Source: Novosphingobium subterraneum
GTDB lineage: Bacteria > Pseudomonadota > Alphaproteobacteria > Sphingomonadales > Sphingomonadaceae
DNA: 64,000 nucleotides
Direction of reading: 5' to 3'
Assembly: GCF_000807925.1 (NCBI RefSeq)
Contig: NZ_JRVC01000006.1
Coordinates: 1-64,000, forward strand
Below the pieces are notes generated by a model, which was given only the letters and a program-made list of their open reading frames with translations, made no database searches and was not told the origin of the DNA. Positions 44,233 through 53,028 of the stretch are shown here, piece after piece; the stretch's first letter is position 1; every line of letters starts with the position of its first letter. A program made the position numbers and the translations under genes.

Positions 44233-45591
44233 GTGAGCCTGATGGATACTTTGCGTGGATTTGATCGTGACGCCGCCGAGGCCGAACTCGACCTCTCCGG
44301 TTTCGAGGACGACGTTCCGAGCGAGCCGCCGCCGCCGGTGGTGGGGCAGGACGAGCGCCGCATGCAGGTGCGCGCCTACAACTACTGGGCCGGCCTGCTC
44401 GGCGAACATTCGTTCCCGCTGGTCACCCCGCTCCTCTCGGGCACTTATCCGGACTTTGCCGACAACCTCGTGCTGCTGCACTTCGACGAGGGGATCGAGG
44501 ACCCGGCGATTGCCTTTCTCGGCGCCAGGCTGGCCGACGAGTGCGGCACGGAAAGCTCGATCACCCGCCTGAGCCAGGTGCCCGGCCGCTCGCTGCTGTC
44601 ACGCATCACCGACCACTACATGCAGATCATCGCCAATCAGGCGCCGATCGGCTTCGAGGCCGAGTTCGTGAACCACTTTGGCCGCACGATCCTCTACCGT
44701 GGCATCCTGCTGCCGTTCTCGTCGGACGGCACGCGCATCGACTACATCATGGGTGCGATCAACTGGAAGGAACTGGCCGACCAGGCGACGACCGACGAGT
44801 TGCTGCTGGAAATCGGGCAAGCGCTCGATTCGGCGCCGATCAAGAGCCAACCGCGCCGTCCGCTGATCGAGCCGACCGATGCCTGGGCCGATGGCCCCAC
44901 CTCGCTTGATGCCGATATCTTCCCTGAGCCCGCCTTCGGGCTCGACGACGATATCCTGCCACTGCCCGCAGGCGCGCCTGCCGATGAACCGGAAGCCCTG
45001 GCCGATTGGCTCGCCTCTGCGCGCGAACTGGCCCTCGTGGCCAATTCGAGCGAAGACCGCACTCGCAGCGCGCTTTATGCCGCGATCGGGCGGGCCTGGG
45101 ACTTCGCCCTTGCAGCGCAGGCAGAACCGGAAGAGTTTGCCGAACTGCTCGAAGACGCAGGGCTGACCATGCAGGAGCGCGCGCCGATGACGCCGGTGGT
45201 CAAGCTGGTGTTCGGCGCCGACTACGACAAGACGCGCCTCACCGAGTACGCCACCGCGCTGACCCATGCGCAGCGCATCGGCCTCGGCCGGGGTGAGCTG
45301 GGCGCCTACCTCTCCGAAGCCGCTGGTGGCCTCAAGGGCGTGATCAATGCCGAGCGCCGCCTGCGCCGCGAGGAAGCCGGCAAGGCGCTCGCCAAGCGCG
45401 GCCCTGAAGCGCTTGCGCAGTCGCTGCGCGCGCTGCCGGCACGCAAGGTCACCGAGATCGCGCCACCCGAAGGCGAGGAATTCGCGCTGGTGGTGGTGCG
45501 TCGCCTCGAGAGCGGCGAGATTGTCGCTCTTGGCGAGGTGCACGATGACGCGGCCCTGTTCGAACGTGCAGCGCGCCATCTGATCGGCTGA
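44233..45591 (+). CDS. PAS-like domain protein of unknown function
   Basis: A 452-residue cytoplasmic protein. Residues about 40-190 look like a PAS_5-type domain (RMQVRAYNYWAGLLGEHSFP, DFADNLVLLHFDE, IDYIMGAINWKEL). A disordered acidic linker (about 195-255) follows, then a helical C-terminal domain (LADWLASARELALVANSSED, TEYATALTHAQRIGL) with no family I know. It could be a sensory regulator, but there is no output domain such as a kinase or GGDEF. GTG 44233 is preceded by AAGGGGACC. Confidence 0.75.
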   Translation: MSLMDTLRGFDRDAAEAELDLSGFEDDVPSEPPPPVVGQDERRMQVRAYNYWAGLLGEHSFPLVTPLLSGTYPDFADNLVLLHFDEGIEDPAIAFLGARLADECGTESSITRLSQVPGRSLLSRITDHYMQIIANQAPIGFEAEFVNHFGRTILYRGILLPFSSDGTRIDYIMGAINWKELADQATTDELLLEIGQALDSAPIKSQPRRPLIEPTDAWADGPTSLDADIFPEPAFGLDDDILPLPAGAPADEPEALADWLASARELALVANSSEDRTRSALYAAIGRAWDFALAAQAEPEEFAELLEDAGLTMQERAPMTPVVKLVFGADYDKTRLTEYATALTHAQRIGLGRGELGAYLSEAAGGLKGVINAERRLRREEAGKALAKRGPEALAQSLRALPARKVTEIAPPEGEEFALVVVRRLESGEIVALGEVHDDAALFERAARHLIG

Positions 45592-45647
45592 CAGACCGCA
45601 CCTGCAGGTGCCTTGCGCAATGGCGGCAGCCTGCTAGCCAGTGCCCC

Positions 45648-46604
45648 ATGGCACGGACGGTGAAGGGCAGGCGGCGCATGGGTTGGATCGGCTGGGCGGC
45701 GCTTTGCTTCGTCCTGCTCGGATTGGTCGGCTATGCCGCCTACAGCCATGCCATGCGGAATAATGCTGTTGCCGTGCTGGACGGTGCCGACAAGCTGCTC
45801 AACGGTGGCGATGGCGCGATCCAGCTGGTCGCGGCCGAGCGCTATGGCAAGAATCCGGCGCAGAAGCTCGAGATGTTCGTGCCGCAAGGCGCCAAGGGCG
45901 CGCTGCCGATCGTGGTGTTCGTGCATGGCGGCAGCTGGGCGAGCGGCGATCCCCACGACTATCGCTTCATTGCGCGGACGCTGTGCGCGCAGGGCTATGC
46001 GCTCGTGCTGGCGGGTTACCGGCTCTATCCGCAGGCGAAGTTTCCCGGCATGCTGGAGGACGGCGCGGCGGCGCTGCGCTGGGTGCAGGACAATGCCGCC
46101 AGGTATGGTGGCGATCCGGCGCGCATGGCGCTGATGGGGCATTCGGCCGGGGCCTACAACGTGGTCATGCTCACGCTTGATCCGCAGTGGCTGAAGGGCG
46201 TGGGGCTGGACACGCAGGCGATCCGCGGGACGGTCTCGCTCGCTGGACCGTTCGATTTCCTGCCCCTCGATTCCCCGGCAACCATCAACAGCTTCGGCGG
46301 TGCGCCTGATCTTTCCAGAACCCAGCCGGTCAACTTCGCGCGCAAGGACGCCCCGCCGCTCCTGCTGGTGACGGGCGATGCTGATACCCGGGTCAAGCCG
46401 CGCAATTCGCAGGCGCTCGCCCAGCGACTGACCGAAGCAGGCGCGCCGAACCAGCCGGTCCTGCTCGAGGGTGTCTCCCATGAAGGCATCATCATGATGT
46501 TCGCGCGCCCGTTCTCGCGCGATACCCGCGCGCTTGACGCAGTGCTGCCGTTCCTCGCCAAGGTCACGGCACCTTCAGTTTCCGTTCAGGCGCCGGGTCG
46601 ATAG
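45648..46604 (+). CDS. Alpha/beta hydrolase with N-terminal membrane anchor
   Basis: A 318-residue esterase/lipase-like enzyme. One transmembrane or signal-anchor helix (about 12-32) precedes an HSL/BD-FAE type hydrolase fold: oxyanion motif HGGSW, nucleophile Ser166 in GHSAGAY, Asp in GDADTRVK and His in GVSHEG. It should act in the periplasm or at the membrane on small esters; the substrate is unknown. ATG 45678 would be an alternative start. It precedes the M48 protease by 10 bp, likely same operon. Confidence 0.9.
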   Translation: MARTVKGRRRMGWIGWAALCFVLLGLVGYAAYSHAMRNNAVAVLDGADKLLNGGDGAIQLVAAERYGKNPAQKLEMFVPQGAKGALPIVVFVHGGSWASGDPHDYRFIARTLCAQGYALVLAGYRLYPQAKFPGMLEDGAAALRWVQDNAARYGGDPARMALMGHSAGAYNVVMLTLDPQWLKGVGLDTQAIRGTVSLAGPFDFLPLDSPATINSFGGAPDLSRTQPVNFARKDAPPLLLVTGDADTRVKPRNSQALAQRLTEAGAPNQPVLLEGVSHEGIIMMFARPFSRDTRALDAVLPFLAKVTAPSVSVQAPGR

Positions 46605-46614
46605 TCCAGGCGTC

Positions 46615-47994
46615 GTGACGGTCCGAATCCCCGCCCTGCTCCTCTCGCGCCTGCTCGCGCTGGTCGCCGCGCTGTCGCTCTGCATCCAGCCAGCGGCTGC
46701 GCAATCGGTGCTGCGCGATGCGGAAACCGAGGCGCTGTTCCGCGATGCCTCTGCCCCGATCTTCAAGGCGGCGGGGTTCAACCCCAAGGCGATCGATCTG
46801 GTCCTGCTCAACGACGGGTCGATCAACGCCTTCGTTGCCGGAGGACAGGCGATCTATATCCATTCGGGGCTGATAAGCGCGGCTGACAACGTCAACGAAC
46901 TGCAGGGCGTGATCGCGCACGAACTGGGCCACATCACCGGCGGCCACATCATCCGGTACAACGAGGGGCTCAAGCCGGCCACCGGCATCACCGTGCTTTC
47001 GCTGCTGCTCGGCGGTCTGGCCGCTGCGGCAGGTTCGCCCGACGCGGCGCTGGGCGTGTTCATGGCCGGGCAGCAGGCCGCGCTTGGCAAGTTCCTCGCC
47101 TTCAGCCGCGCGCAGGAAAGCTCGGCAGACGCAGCGGGCGCAAAGTTCCTTTCCGATGCCGGCATTTCCGGACGCGGTTCGATCGAGTTCTTCAAGAAGC
47201 TGCAGAACCAGGAATTCCGCTATGGCTACAATGCCAGCAAGAATCCGGACGCGGAGTTCTACAGCACGCACCCGATGACGTCCGACCGCCTGACCACGCT
47301 CCAGGATGTCTACGAGAAGGACCCGGCGTGGAACACCCCGCCCCCGGCCGAGCTGCAGGCGCGGTTCCAGCGGGTCAAGGCCAAGCTCAACGGCTATCTT
47401 GCCGAACCGCAGGACACGCTGCGCGCCTACCCCGATTACATGACCGACATTCCCGCGCGCTATGCCCGCGCCTATGCCTTCCACAAGGAGGCCTATGTCG
47501 ACAAGGCTTTGGCGGAGACCAGGGCGCTGATCGCCAGCGATCCGGACAATCCCTATTTTCTCGAGCTGGAAGGACAGATCCTGCTCGAATCCGGTCGCCC
47601 CGCGGATGCCGTGGCGCCGCTGCGCAAGGCTACGCAACTGACCGGCAACGAGCCATTGATCGCCACCACCTTTGGCCACGCCCTGATCGCCACCGAGGAC
47701 AAGGACAATTTCGCCGAAGCCGAAAAGGTGCTGAAGACTTCGGCCTCGCGCGACCGGGACAATCCCTTCACCTGGTACCAGCTCGGCGTGGTCTACGAAG
47801 CCAAGGGCGACATTCCCCGCGCGCGCCTTGCCAGCGCCGAACAGCAGCTTATGAACATGCGGCTGGCCGAAGCCGTACGCAGCGCCGAGGCCGCCGAGGC
47901 CGCACTGCCCAAGGGCACGCCCGACTGGCTACGCGCGCAGGACATTGCGATGTCGGCGCGGGCAATGATGGAACGCCAGAAGAAATCCCGCTAG
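46615..47994 (+). CDS. M48 metalloprotease with TPR domain (BepA-like)
   Basis: A 459-residue periplasmic protease. A signal peptide ends near AAAQS; the zinc site is HELGH (102-106) with the third ligand Glu in AQESSADAAGAKFL. The C-terminal half (about 270-430) contains TPR repeats (ALIASDPDNPYFLELEGQIL, GHALIATEDKDNFAEAEKVL). BepA-type proteins maintain outer-membrane protein assembly with the BAM complex. GTG 46615 is the only start giving a signal peptide. The stop is 10 bp before the DsbA-like gene, and together they form an envelope-quality pair. Confidence 0.93.
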   Translation: MTVRIPALLLSRLLALVAALSLCIQPAAAQSVLRDAETEALFRDASAPIFKAAGFNPKAIDLVLLNDGSINAFVAGGQAIYIHSGLISAADNVNELQGVIAHELGHITGGHIIRYNEGLKPATGITVLSLLLGGLAAAAGSPDAALGVFMAGQQAALGKFLAFSRAQESSADAAGAKFLSDAGISGRGSIEFFKKLQNQEFRYGYNASKNPDAEFYSTHPMTSDRLTTLQDVYEKDPAWNTPPPAELQARFQRVKAKLNGYLAEPQDTLRAYPDYMTDIPARYARAYAFHKEAYVDKALAETRALIASDPDNPYFLELEGQILLESGRPADAVAPLRKATQLTGNEPLIATTFGHALIATEDKDNFAEAEKVLKTSASRDRDNPFTWYQLGVVYEAKGDIPRARLASAEQQLMNMRLAEAVRSAEAAEAALPKGTPDWLRAQDIAMSARAMMERQKKSR

Positions 47995-48004
47995 GCACCA
48001 GACA

Positions 48005-48802
48005 ATGTCAGATACAAAGCCCCGCCGCATAGGCGCCTTCGCCGCCTTCGCCCTGCTCCTTGCCGCAGGCGGGGCAGCTGGAGGATGGTGGTACGCCCAC
48101 CGCGACGCCGATACTGCGTCAGGCGACGACGCGGACCTTGAAGCCTCGCTGGCGAGCGCGGGAATCAATGGCAAGGAACGCGCCGCGATCGAAGGACTGG
48201 TGCGGTCCTATATCCTCGAACACCCCGAAGTCCTGCCCGAGGCGATGGAGCGGCTGCAGCAGCGCGAGGCGGCAGCGCAGATCGGTCCGATGCGCGGCGC
48301 GCTTGAAACACCCTTCCCCGGTGCGGTCATGGGCAATCCCGACGGCAAGGTCACGCTGGTGGAGTTCACCGACTTTGCCTGCACCTATTGCCGGCAGAGC
48401 GTGAAGACCCTGGACGCGCTGATCGCGAAGAACCCCGACTTGCGCGTGGTTGTGCGTGAACTGCCGATCATCGCACCCGAAAGCGCGCCCGCCGCGCGCA
48501 TGGCGCTGGCGGCGGCAGCGCAGGGCAAGTATCCCGCCTATCACAAGGCGATGTTCGAGGGCGCCCGGCCTTCGGATGCCAGCATCACCGCTGCGGCGAC
48601 CGCGGCGGGGCTAGACCTCGCCTCGGCACGCACCTTTGCAGCCCGGCCCGATGTCGAGGAAGAGCTCAAGCGCAACCTTCAGCTGGCCCGCCAGCTTGGC
48701 ATCAACGGGACGCCCGCATGGGTGATCGGCGAACAGCTGGTTCACGGCGCAGTTCCGCAGGAAGACCTGCAGGCTGCCATCGATGCTGCACGCAAGAGCT
48801 GA
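48005..48802 (+). CDS. Membrane-anchored DsbA-family thiol oxidoreductase
   Basis: A 265-residue thiol-disulfide protein of the Com1/ScsC/BdbD group. An N-terminal anchor (about 10-30) is followed by a helical stalk with LVRSYILEHPEVLPEAMERLQ, a trimerisation-like segment in ScsC relatives. The active site CTYC is in FTDFACTYCRQS, and cis-Pro in GTPAWVIG. It oxidises or isomerises disulfides in the periplasm. It follows the M48 protease gene on the same strand and precedes the histidine kinase. Confidence 0.92.
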   Translation: MSDTKPRRIGAFAAFALLLAAGGAAGGWWYAHRDADTASGDDADLEASLASAGINGKERAAIEGLVRSYILEHPEVLPEAMERLQQREAAAQIGPMRGALETPFPGAVMGNPDGKVTLVEFTDFACTYCRQSVKTLDALIAKNPDLRVVVRELPIIAPESAPAARMALAAAAQGKYPAYHKAMFEGARPSDASITAAATAAGLDLASARTFAARPDVEEELKRNLQLARQLGINGTPAWVIGEQLVHGAVPQEDLQAAIDAARKS

Positions 48803-48860
48803 GGCGGAAGTAACAGGGGCGGGCTAGCCTAGCCCGCTCCGAACGGTTACAAACCTTTTC

Positions 48861-50018
48861 ATGGCAGCCTTGCCGTTCAGACCGACGCCGTTCTTCGGCA
48901 ACAAGAACAGAGCCTTCTGGCGCCTGCAGTTCATGGGCTGGGGCGGCGCGATGCTGCTGCGTGCGATGTCGTCCATCGCCAATGCGCAGCCGTGGTCGTT
49001 CCTCGTCATCGTCGTCATCGCCACGATCACCGGCTTCTCGATCTCGCTGATCCTGTCGGTAATCTACCGCGCGCTGATCAACCGGCGGCCGATTGTCACC
49101 TGGGGCGTGACTGCCATCGCGATGTCGGTGGCGGTCGGTCTTTACGCCTTCATCGATTCGTGGGTCATCAGCCTCTACCGGCAAGGCGGCGATGCCAGTT
49201 TCGCGCAGCTGTTCCTCGGGGTGTTCTACCTCGACCTCACGCTCGTGATCTCGTGGACCGGGCTGTATTACGCGATCAACTTCTTCCTGCAGGTGGAAGA
49301 GCAGAACGACCAGCTGATGCGGCTGGAGGCACAGGCAACCTCGGCCCAGCTGGCCATGCTGCGCTACCAGCTCAACCCGCACTTCTTGTTCAACACGCTC
49401 AATTCGATTTCCACGCTGGTCCTGCTCAAGCAGACCGAACCGGCCAACGCGATGCTTTCGCGCCTGTCCTCGTTCCTGCGCTACACGCTGGTCAACGAGC
49501 CGACCGCGCGGGTGACCGTTGCCCAGGAAATCGAGACATTGAAGCTCTACCTCGATATCGAACGCATGCGCTTCGAAGAGCGCCTGCGCACCGAGTTCCG
49601 CATCGATGATGCCGTCCGCAATGGCCTGATGCCTTCGCTGCTGCTGCAACCGCTGGTCGAGAATGCCATCAAGTATGCGGTCAGCCCGATGGAGTACGGC
49701 GCGGAAATCACCGTCGAGGCGCAACTCGTCGGCCCGATGCTGCGGGTCACCGTGTCGGACACCGGGCCGGGCTTGCCACCGGGCACCGATCCTTCAAGCG
49801 TGTTCGGCGTGAGCAGTGACAGCACCGGGATCGGTCTTGCCAACATCCGCGACCGTCTGGTCCAGGCCTATGGCGAGAACCAGCGCTTTGACATCTCAAA
49901 CCGCCCGGAAGGGGGTTTTCAGGTCGTGCTCGAACTGCCGTTCGAAGCAAAGGCAGAGCCCGTACAGGCTATGCCCGTCCGACGCCCGATCGGGGTCGGC
50001 ATGGGGGTTGGTGCATGA
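48861..50018 (+). CDS. LytS-type sensor histidine kinase
   Basis: A 385-residue membrane kinase. About four transmembrane helices in the N-terminal 140 residues (no sensor domain motif) are followed by a linker and the His_kinase module: phosphoacceptor His174 in LNPHFLFNTLNSI, N-box LLQPLVENAIKYA, and G-boxes VSDTGPGLPPG and GIGLANIRDRL. It phosphorylates the LytTR regulator encoded next, separated by 111 bp. The signal is unknown; LytS systems often respond to membrane or cell-wall state. Confidence 0.94.
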   Translation: MAALPFRPTPFFGNKNRAFWRLQFMGWGGAMLLRAMSSIANAQPWSFLVIVVIATITGFSISLILSVIYRALINRRPIVTWGVTAIAMSVAVGLYAFIDSWVISLYRQGGDASFAQLFLGVFYLDLTLVISWTGLYYAINFFLQVEEQNDQLMRLEAQATSAQLAMLRYQLNPHFLFNTLNSISTLVLLKQTEPANAMLSRLSSFLRYTLVNEPTARVTVAQEIETLKLYLDIERMRFEERLRTEFRIDDAVRNGLMPSLLLQPLVENAIKYAVSPMEYGAEITVEAQLVGPMLRVTVSDTGPGLPPGTDPSSVFGVSSDSTGIGLANIRDRLVQAYGENQRFDISNRPEGGFQVVLELPFEAKAEPVQAMPVRRPIGVGMGVGA

Positions 50019-50129
50019 TCTCGGGAACCGACTGCCACTTTACCCGTCCTGCCATCAGGCAGACTCCAACGGGGGACCGTTTCGGGGGCGCAACGTGATC
50101 CAAGTCTGGACAAGACCCAAGGGAACCGC

Positions 50130-50927
50130 ATGACGATCCGCACGATCCTCGTCGACGACGAGAAACTGGCCATTCAGGGGCTGCAGCTCCGGCTTCAGGC
50201 CTTCCCCGATGTCGAAGTGATCGACACCTGTTCGAACGGCCGCGAGGCCATCCGCAAGATCAAGACCGAAAAACCCGACCTCGTCTTCTGCGACATCCAG
50301 ATGCCCGGCTTTGACGGCTTCTCGGTGGTCAAGGGCGTGATGGAAATCGACCCGCCGCTGTTCGTTTTCGTGACCGCTTATTCCGAGCACGCGATCAAGG
50401 CGTTCGAGGCCAATGCCGTCGACTACCTGCTCAAGCCGGTTGAGGAAGACCGCCTTGCCGACGCACTGGACCGGGCACGCACGCGTCTGTCCGAGAAGCG
50501 CGGCCGCGAAGAAGCCGAGAAGCTCAAGACCGTGCTCGCCGAAGTGGCGCCCGATGCCATGCCGGAGATCGAGGACGAGGGCGAGCCCGTTGCCGGCCGG
50601 TTCGAAAAGCTCATCAACATCAAGGACCGTGGCAAGATCTTCCGCGTCGATGTCGACACGATCGAGCGCATCGAGGCTGCGGGCGACTACATGTGCATCT
50701 ACACCGGCGACAATTCGCTGATCCTGCGCGAGACGATGAAGGACTTGGAGCGTCGCCTCGATCCCCGCGTGTTCCAGCGCGTGCACCGCTCCAAGATCGT
50801 CAACCTCGATCAGGTGCGCCAGGTCAAGCCGCATACCAACGGCGAATGCTTCCTTGTCTTGGAAAGTGGTGCCGAGGTGAAGGTATCGCGCTCCTACCGC
50901 GACGTGGTAGCGCGTTTCGTTCACTGA
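50130..50927 (+). CDS. LytTR-family response regulator
   Basis: A 265-residue regulator. The receiver domain (1-120) has acidic DDE near residue 10, phosphorylation Asp55 in LVFCDIQMPG and Lys in LLKPV. The LytTR DNA-binding domain (about 160-265) begins KLINIKDRGKIFRVDVD and includes RVHRSKIVNLDQVRQV and the VKVSRSYRD end. It binds direct repeats upstream of target genes and pairs with the LytS kinase. The gene ends just before a REP-type element. Confidence 0.96.
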   Translation: MTIRTILVDDEKLAIQGLQLRLQAFPDVEVIDTCSNGREAIRKIKTEKPDLVFCDIQMPGFDGFSVVKGVMEIDPPLFVFVTAYSEHAIKAFEANAVDYLLKPVEEDRLADALDRARTRLSEKRGREEAEKLKTVLAEVAPDAMPEIEDEGEPVAGRFEKLINIKDRGKIFRVDVDTIERIEAAGDYMCIYTGDNSLILRETMKDLERRLDPRVFQRVHRSKIVNLDQVRQVKPHTNGECFLVLESGAEVKVSRSYRDVVARFVH

Positions 50928-50941
50928 CCAAATTCGCCTCA

Positions 50942-51042
50942 CACTTCCGCTCATGCTGAGCTTGTCGAAGCATGCCCGAGCCGGTAGCTGCGAAGGACGT
51001 GCCTGCCTCGCGTCCTTCGACAGGCTCAGGACGAGCGGAGTG
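50942..51042. repeat. REPIN-like inverted repeat upstream of nadC
   Basis: Two arms of about 32 bp (50942-50974 and 51011-51042) are imperfect inverted copies: CACTTCCGCTCATGCTGAGC and the complement of GCTCAGGACGAGCGGAGTG. Each arm contains a hairpin phrase (CATGCT...AGCATG and CGTCCT...AGGACG). CGAAGGACG (50991-50999) also pairs with CGTCCTTCG (51011-51019). This CTTCGACAGGCTCAGGAC phrase is a common repetitive element in sphingomonads. Its last GGAG is the nadC ribosome-binding site. Confidence 0.8.
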
Positions 51043-51047
51043 CTTTG

Positions 51048-51914
51048 ATGCAAGAATTTCTCATCCCCGGCTTTGATCTCGAAGCCTTCGTCACCGCAAC
51101 GCTCGCCGAGGACCTTGGCGAAGGCCTGCCTGGCGGCGGGCATGACGTGACCAGCGAAAGCGTGATTCCGGCCGATGCGCGCTTTTCCGGCGTGATGGAC
51201 AGCCGCGACGCGATAACGGTGTGCGGCTTGCCGATTGCCGCCGCATTCTTCCGCGCGCTCGATCCTACCATGAAGATCGAAATTCTCGTCGCAGAAGGCG
51301 CGCAGGTTTTGCCCGGCTCCGACCTGATGCGGCTCGAAGGCAATGCCCGTGCGATGCTGACGGCAGAGCGCAGTGCGCTCAACACCGTCCAGCACCTTTC
51401 GGGCATTGCCACGCTCACCCGCCAGTACGTTGATGCCATGGGCGAGACGAACGCGAAATTGCTCGATACCCGCAAGACCATCCCCGGCCTGCGCCTCCTC
51501 GAAAAGTACGCCGTGCGCACCGGTGGCGGCACCAATCATCGCATGGGCCTGTGGGACGCGGCGATGATCAAGGACAACCACGTACTCGTCGCAGGTGGCG
51601 TGGCCGAAGCCGTGCGCCGCGCGCTGTCTGCAGGGGTCAAGGACGTGATCTGCGAGGTCGATCATATCGACCAGATCGAACCCGCTCTCGATGCCGGCGC
51701 AACCCGCCTGCTGCTCGACAACATGGGACCAGACTGCCTGCGCGAAGCCGTGGCGCTGGTTGCCGGCCGCGTCCCATGCGAGGCTTCGGGCGGGGTGCGG
51801 CTTGACACCATCGGCGCGATTGCCGCCTCGGGCGTGGATTACGTATCGGTCGGCCGCCTGACGCAGAGCGCGCCCGCCGCCGACATCGGCCTCGACTTCA
51901 CGCCAATCGCCTGA
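51048..51914 (+). CDS. nadC: Nicotinate-nucleotide pyrophosphorylase (carboxylating)
   Basis: A 288-residue quinolinate phosphoribosyltransferase that makes nicotinate mononucleotide for NAD. Motifs: AEDLGEGLPGGGHDVTSES, ERSALNTVQHLSGIAT, LLDTRKTIPGLRLLEKYAVRTGGGTNHR, AMIKDNH, and C-terminal EASGGVRLDTIGAIAASGVDYVSVG. ATG 51048 has GGAG at 51037-51040 as its ribosome-binding site, contributed by the repeat element. nadA and nadB are not in the window. The small membrane gene that follows (12 bp) is probably co-transcribed. Confidence 0.97.
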   Translation: MQEFLIPGFDLEAFVTATLAEDLGEGLPGGGHDVTSESVIPADARFSGVMDSRDAITVCGLPIAAAFFRALDPTMKIEILVAEGAQVLPGSDLMRLEGNARAMLTAERSALNTVQHLSGIATLTRQYVDAMGETNAKLLDTRKTIPGLRLLEKYAVRTGGGTNHRMGLWDAAMIKDNHVLVAGGVAEAVRRALSAGVKDVICEVDHIDQIEPALDAGATRLLLDNMGPDCLREAVALVAGRVPCEASGGVRLDTIGAIAASGVDYVSVGRLTQSAPAADIGLDFTPIA

Positions 51915-51926
51915 ACGGAACCCCAG

Positions 51927-52319
51927 ATGCGCCCCGCCACCATCCGCGCCTTTGAAATCAGCGTGATCGCCAGCCAGCTGATCCGTATCGTCAACATCGT
52001 CGCCAATGCCGGCGCGATGGCAGCCGCGCTGGAAGTCGGCCGCAATGAGTTGCTGATCGGACCGTTTGCCAACGCGCTGGTCGCCATCGGTCTTGCGCTC
52101 GCAGTTTCTCGCGGCCGGTTTGCGATAGCGCGCTGGTTTCTCGCCGCCGTGATCGCGCTCGACGTGCTGGGCCTGGGCGGAATTCCGGCCGTGGCGACCA
52201 TGATCGGCGTTCCCTTCGCGATCTTCTCGGTCATCGCCATCCTGCTGATGATTGCCGCAGGCGTGCTGATGTTCCTGCCGGCATCGACGGCGTGGCTGAA
52301 GCAGGACAAGGCTGGCTGA
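51927..52319 (+). CDS. Four-helix membrane protein, hypothetical
   Basis: A 130-residue hydrophobic protein with about four helices (ELLIGPFANALVAIGLALAVS, WFLAAVIALDVLGLGGI, IGVPFAIFSVIAILLMIAAGVLMFLP). It lies between nadC and the RNase T2 gene with tight spacing (12 and 4 bp), suggesting one operon. No family recognised. Confidence 0.75.
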   Translation: MRPATIRAFEISVIASQLIRIVNIVANAGAMAAALEVGRNELLIGPFANALVAIGLALAVSRGRFAIARWFLAAVIALDVLGLGGIPAVATMIGVPFAIFSVIAILLMIAAGVLMFLPASTAWLKQDKAG

Positions 52320-52323
52320 GACA

Positions 52324-53028
52324 ATGCGATCACGCATCGCGGCGATTGCCTTCGGCCTCACCGCCACTCCTGCCCTCGCGCAAGGCTGGCAATGCCAGGT
52401 GCCACCGCAGATCAGCGTACCCGCCCTACCCGAGCCTGACGCGCCGCCGCGCATCGTGCCAACGACCGGCTACACGCTCGCCATAAGCTGGTCGCCCGAG
52501 TTCTGCCGCACACGCAAGCTCGACCCCGCCCATGCCACCCAGTGTTCGGGCAGGCAGGGACGCTTCGGCTTCGTGCTCCACGGACTGTGGCCAGATGGCA
52601 AGGGCGGCAAGTATCCGCAGTACTGCCCCTCGCGCCTGCGGCCGGATGCGCAGGTCCTGCGCCGCAACTTCTGCACCACGCCCTCGGCCGACCTGATGAT
52701 GCACGAGTGGGCCAAGCATGGCACCTGTATGGGGATTACCCCTGCGGAATACTTCAACAAGGGCCGCGCGCTGTTCCAGGGTCTGGAGTTTCCCGACATG
52801 GCCCGTCTCTCGCGCACCGAGGGGCTGGACGTGGGCAAGGTCAAGCAGGCGCTGGTCATCGCCAATCCGCGCCTCCGGCCGGAAATGATCCGCCTGCTGC
52901 TGGGTCGCGACGGCTGGCTGCGCGAGGTGCACCTGTGCCATTCGCGCAAGCTCAAACCGGCGCGCTGCCCGATCGGCAACAGCGGCCCGGCAGATGCCGT
53001 GCCGGTGAAGATCTGGCGCTCTTTCTAG
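52324..53028 (+). CDS. Secreted RNase T2 family ribonuclease
   Basis: A 234-residue RNase with a signal peptide (SRIAAIAFGLTATPALAQ). Catalytic segments CAS1 FVLHGLWPD and CAS2 MHEWAKHGTCMG hold the two active His and the Glu; paired Cys around QCSGRQG, YCPSRL, FCTTP and LCHSRKLKPARC fit the disulfides of the family. It cuts single-stranded RNA through a 2',3'-cyclic intermediate and should act in the periplasm or outside. The stop shares a CTAG with the convergent tadA. Confidence 0.95.
   Translation: MRSRIAAIAFGLTATPALAQGWQCQVPPQISVPALPEPDAPPRIVPTTGYTLAISWSPEFCRTRKLDPAHATQCSGRQGRFGFVLHGLWPDGKGGKYPQYCPSRLRPDAQVLRRNFCTTPSADLMMHEWAKHGTCMGITPAEYFNKGRALFQGLEFPDMARLSRTEGLDVGKVKQALVIANPRLRPEMIRLLLGRDGWLREVHLCHSRKLKPARCPIGNSGPADAVPVKIWRSF

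Noticed and set aside
50055-52454. Minus-strand open frame of 799 codons over the regulator, nadC and membrane gene
   Set aside because: It spans three well-supported plus-strand genes and includes the translated REP phrase LVLSLSKD, typical of spurious frames.
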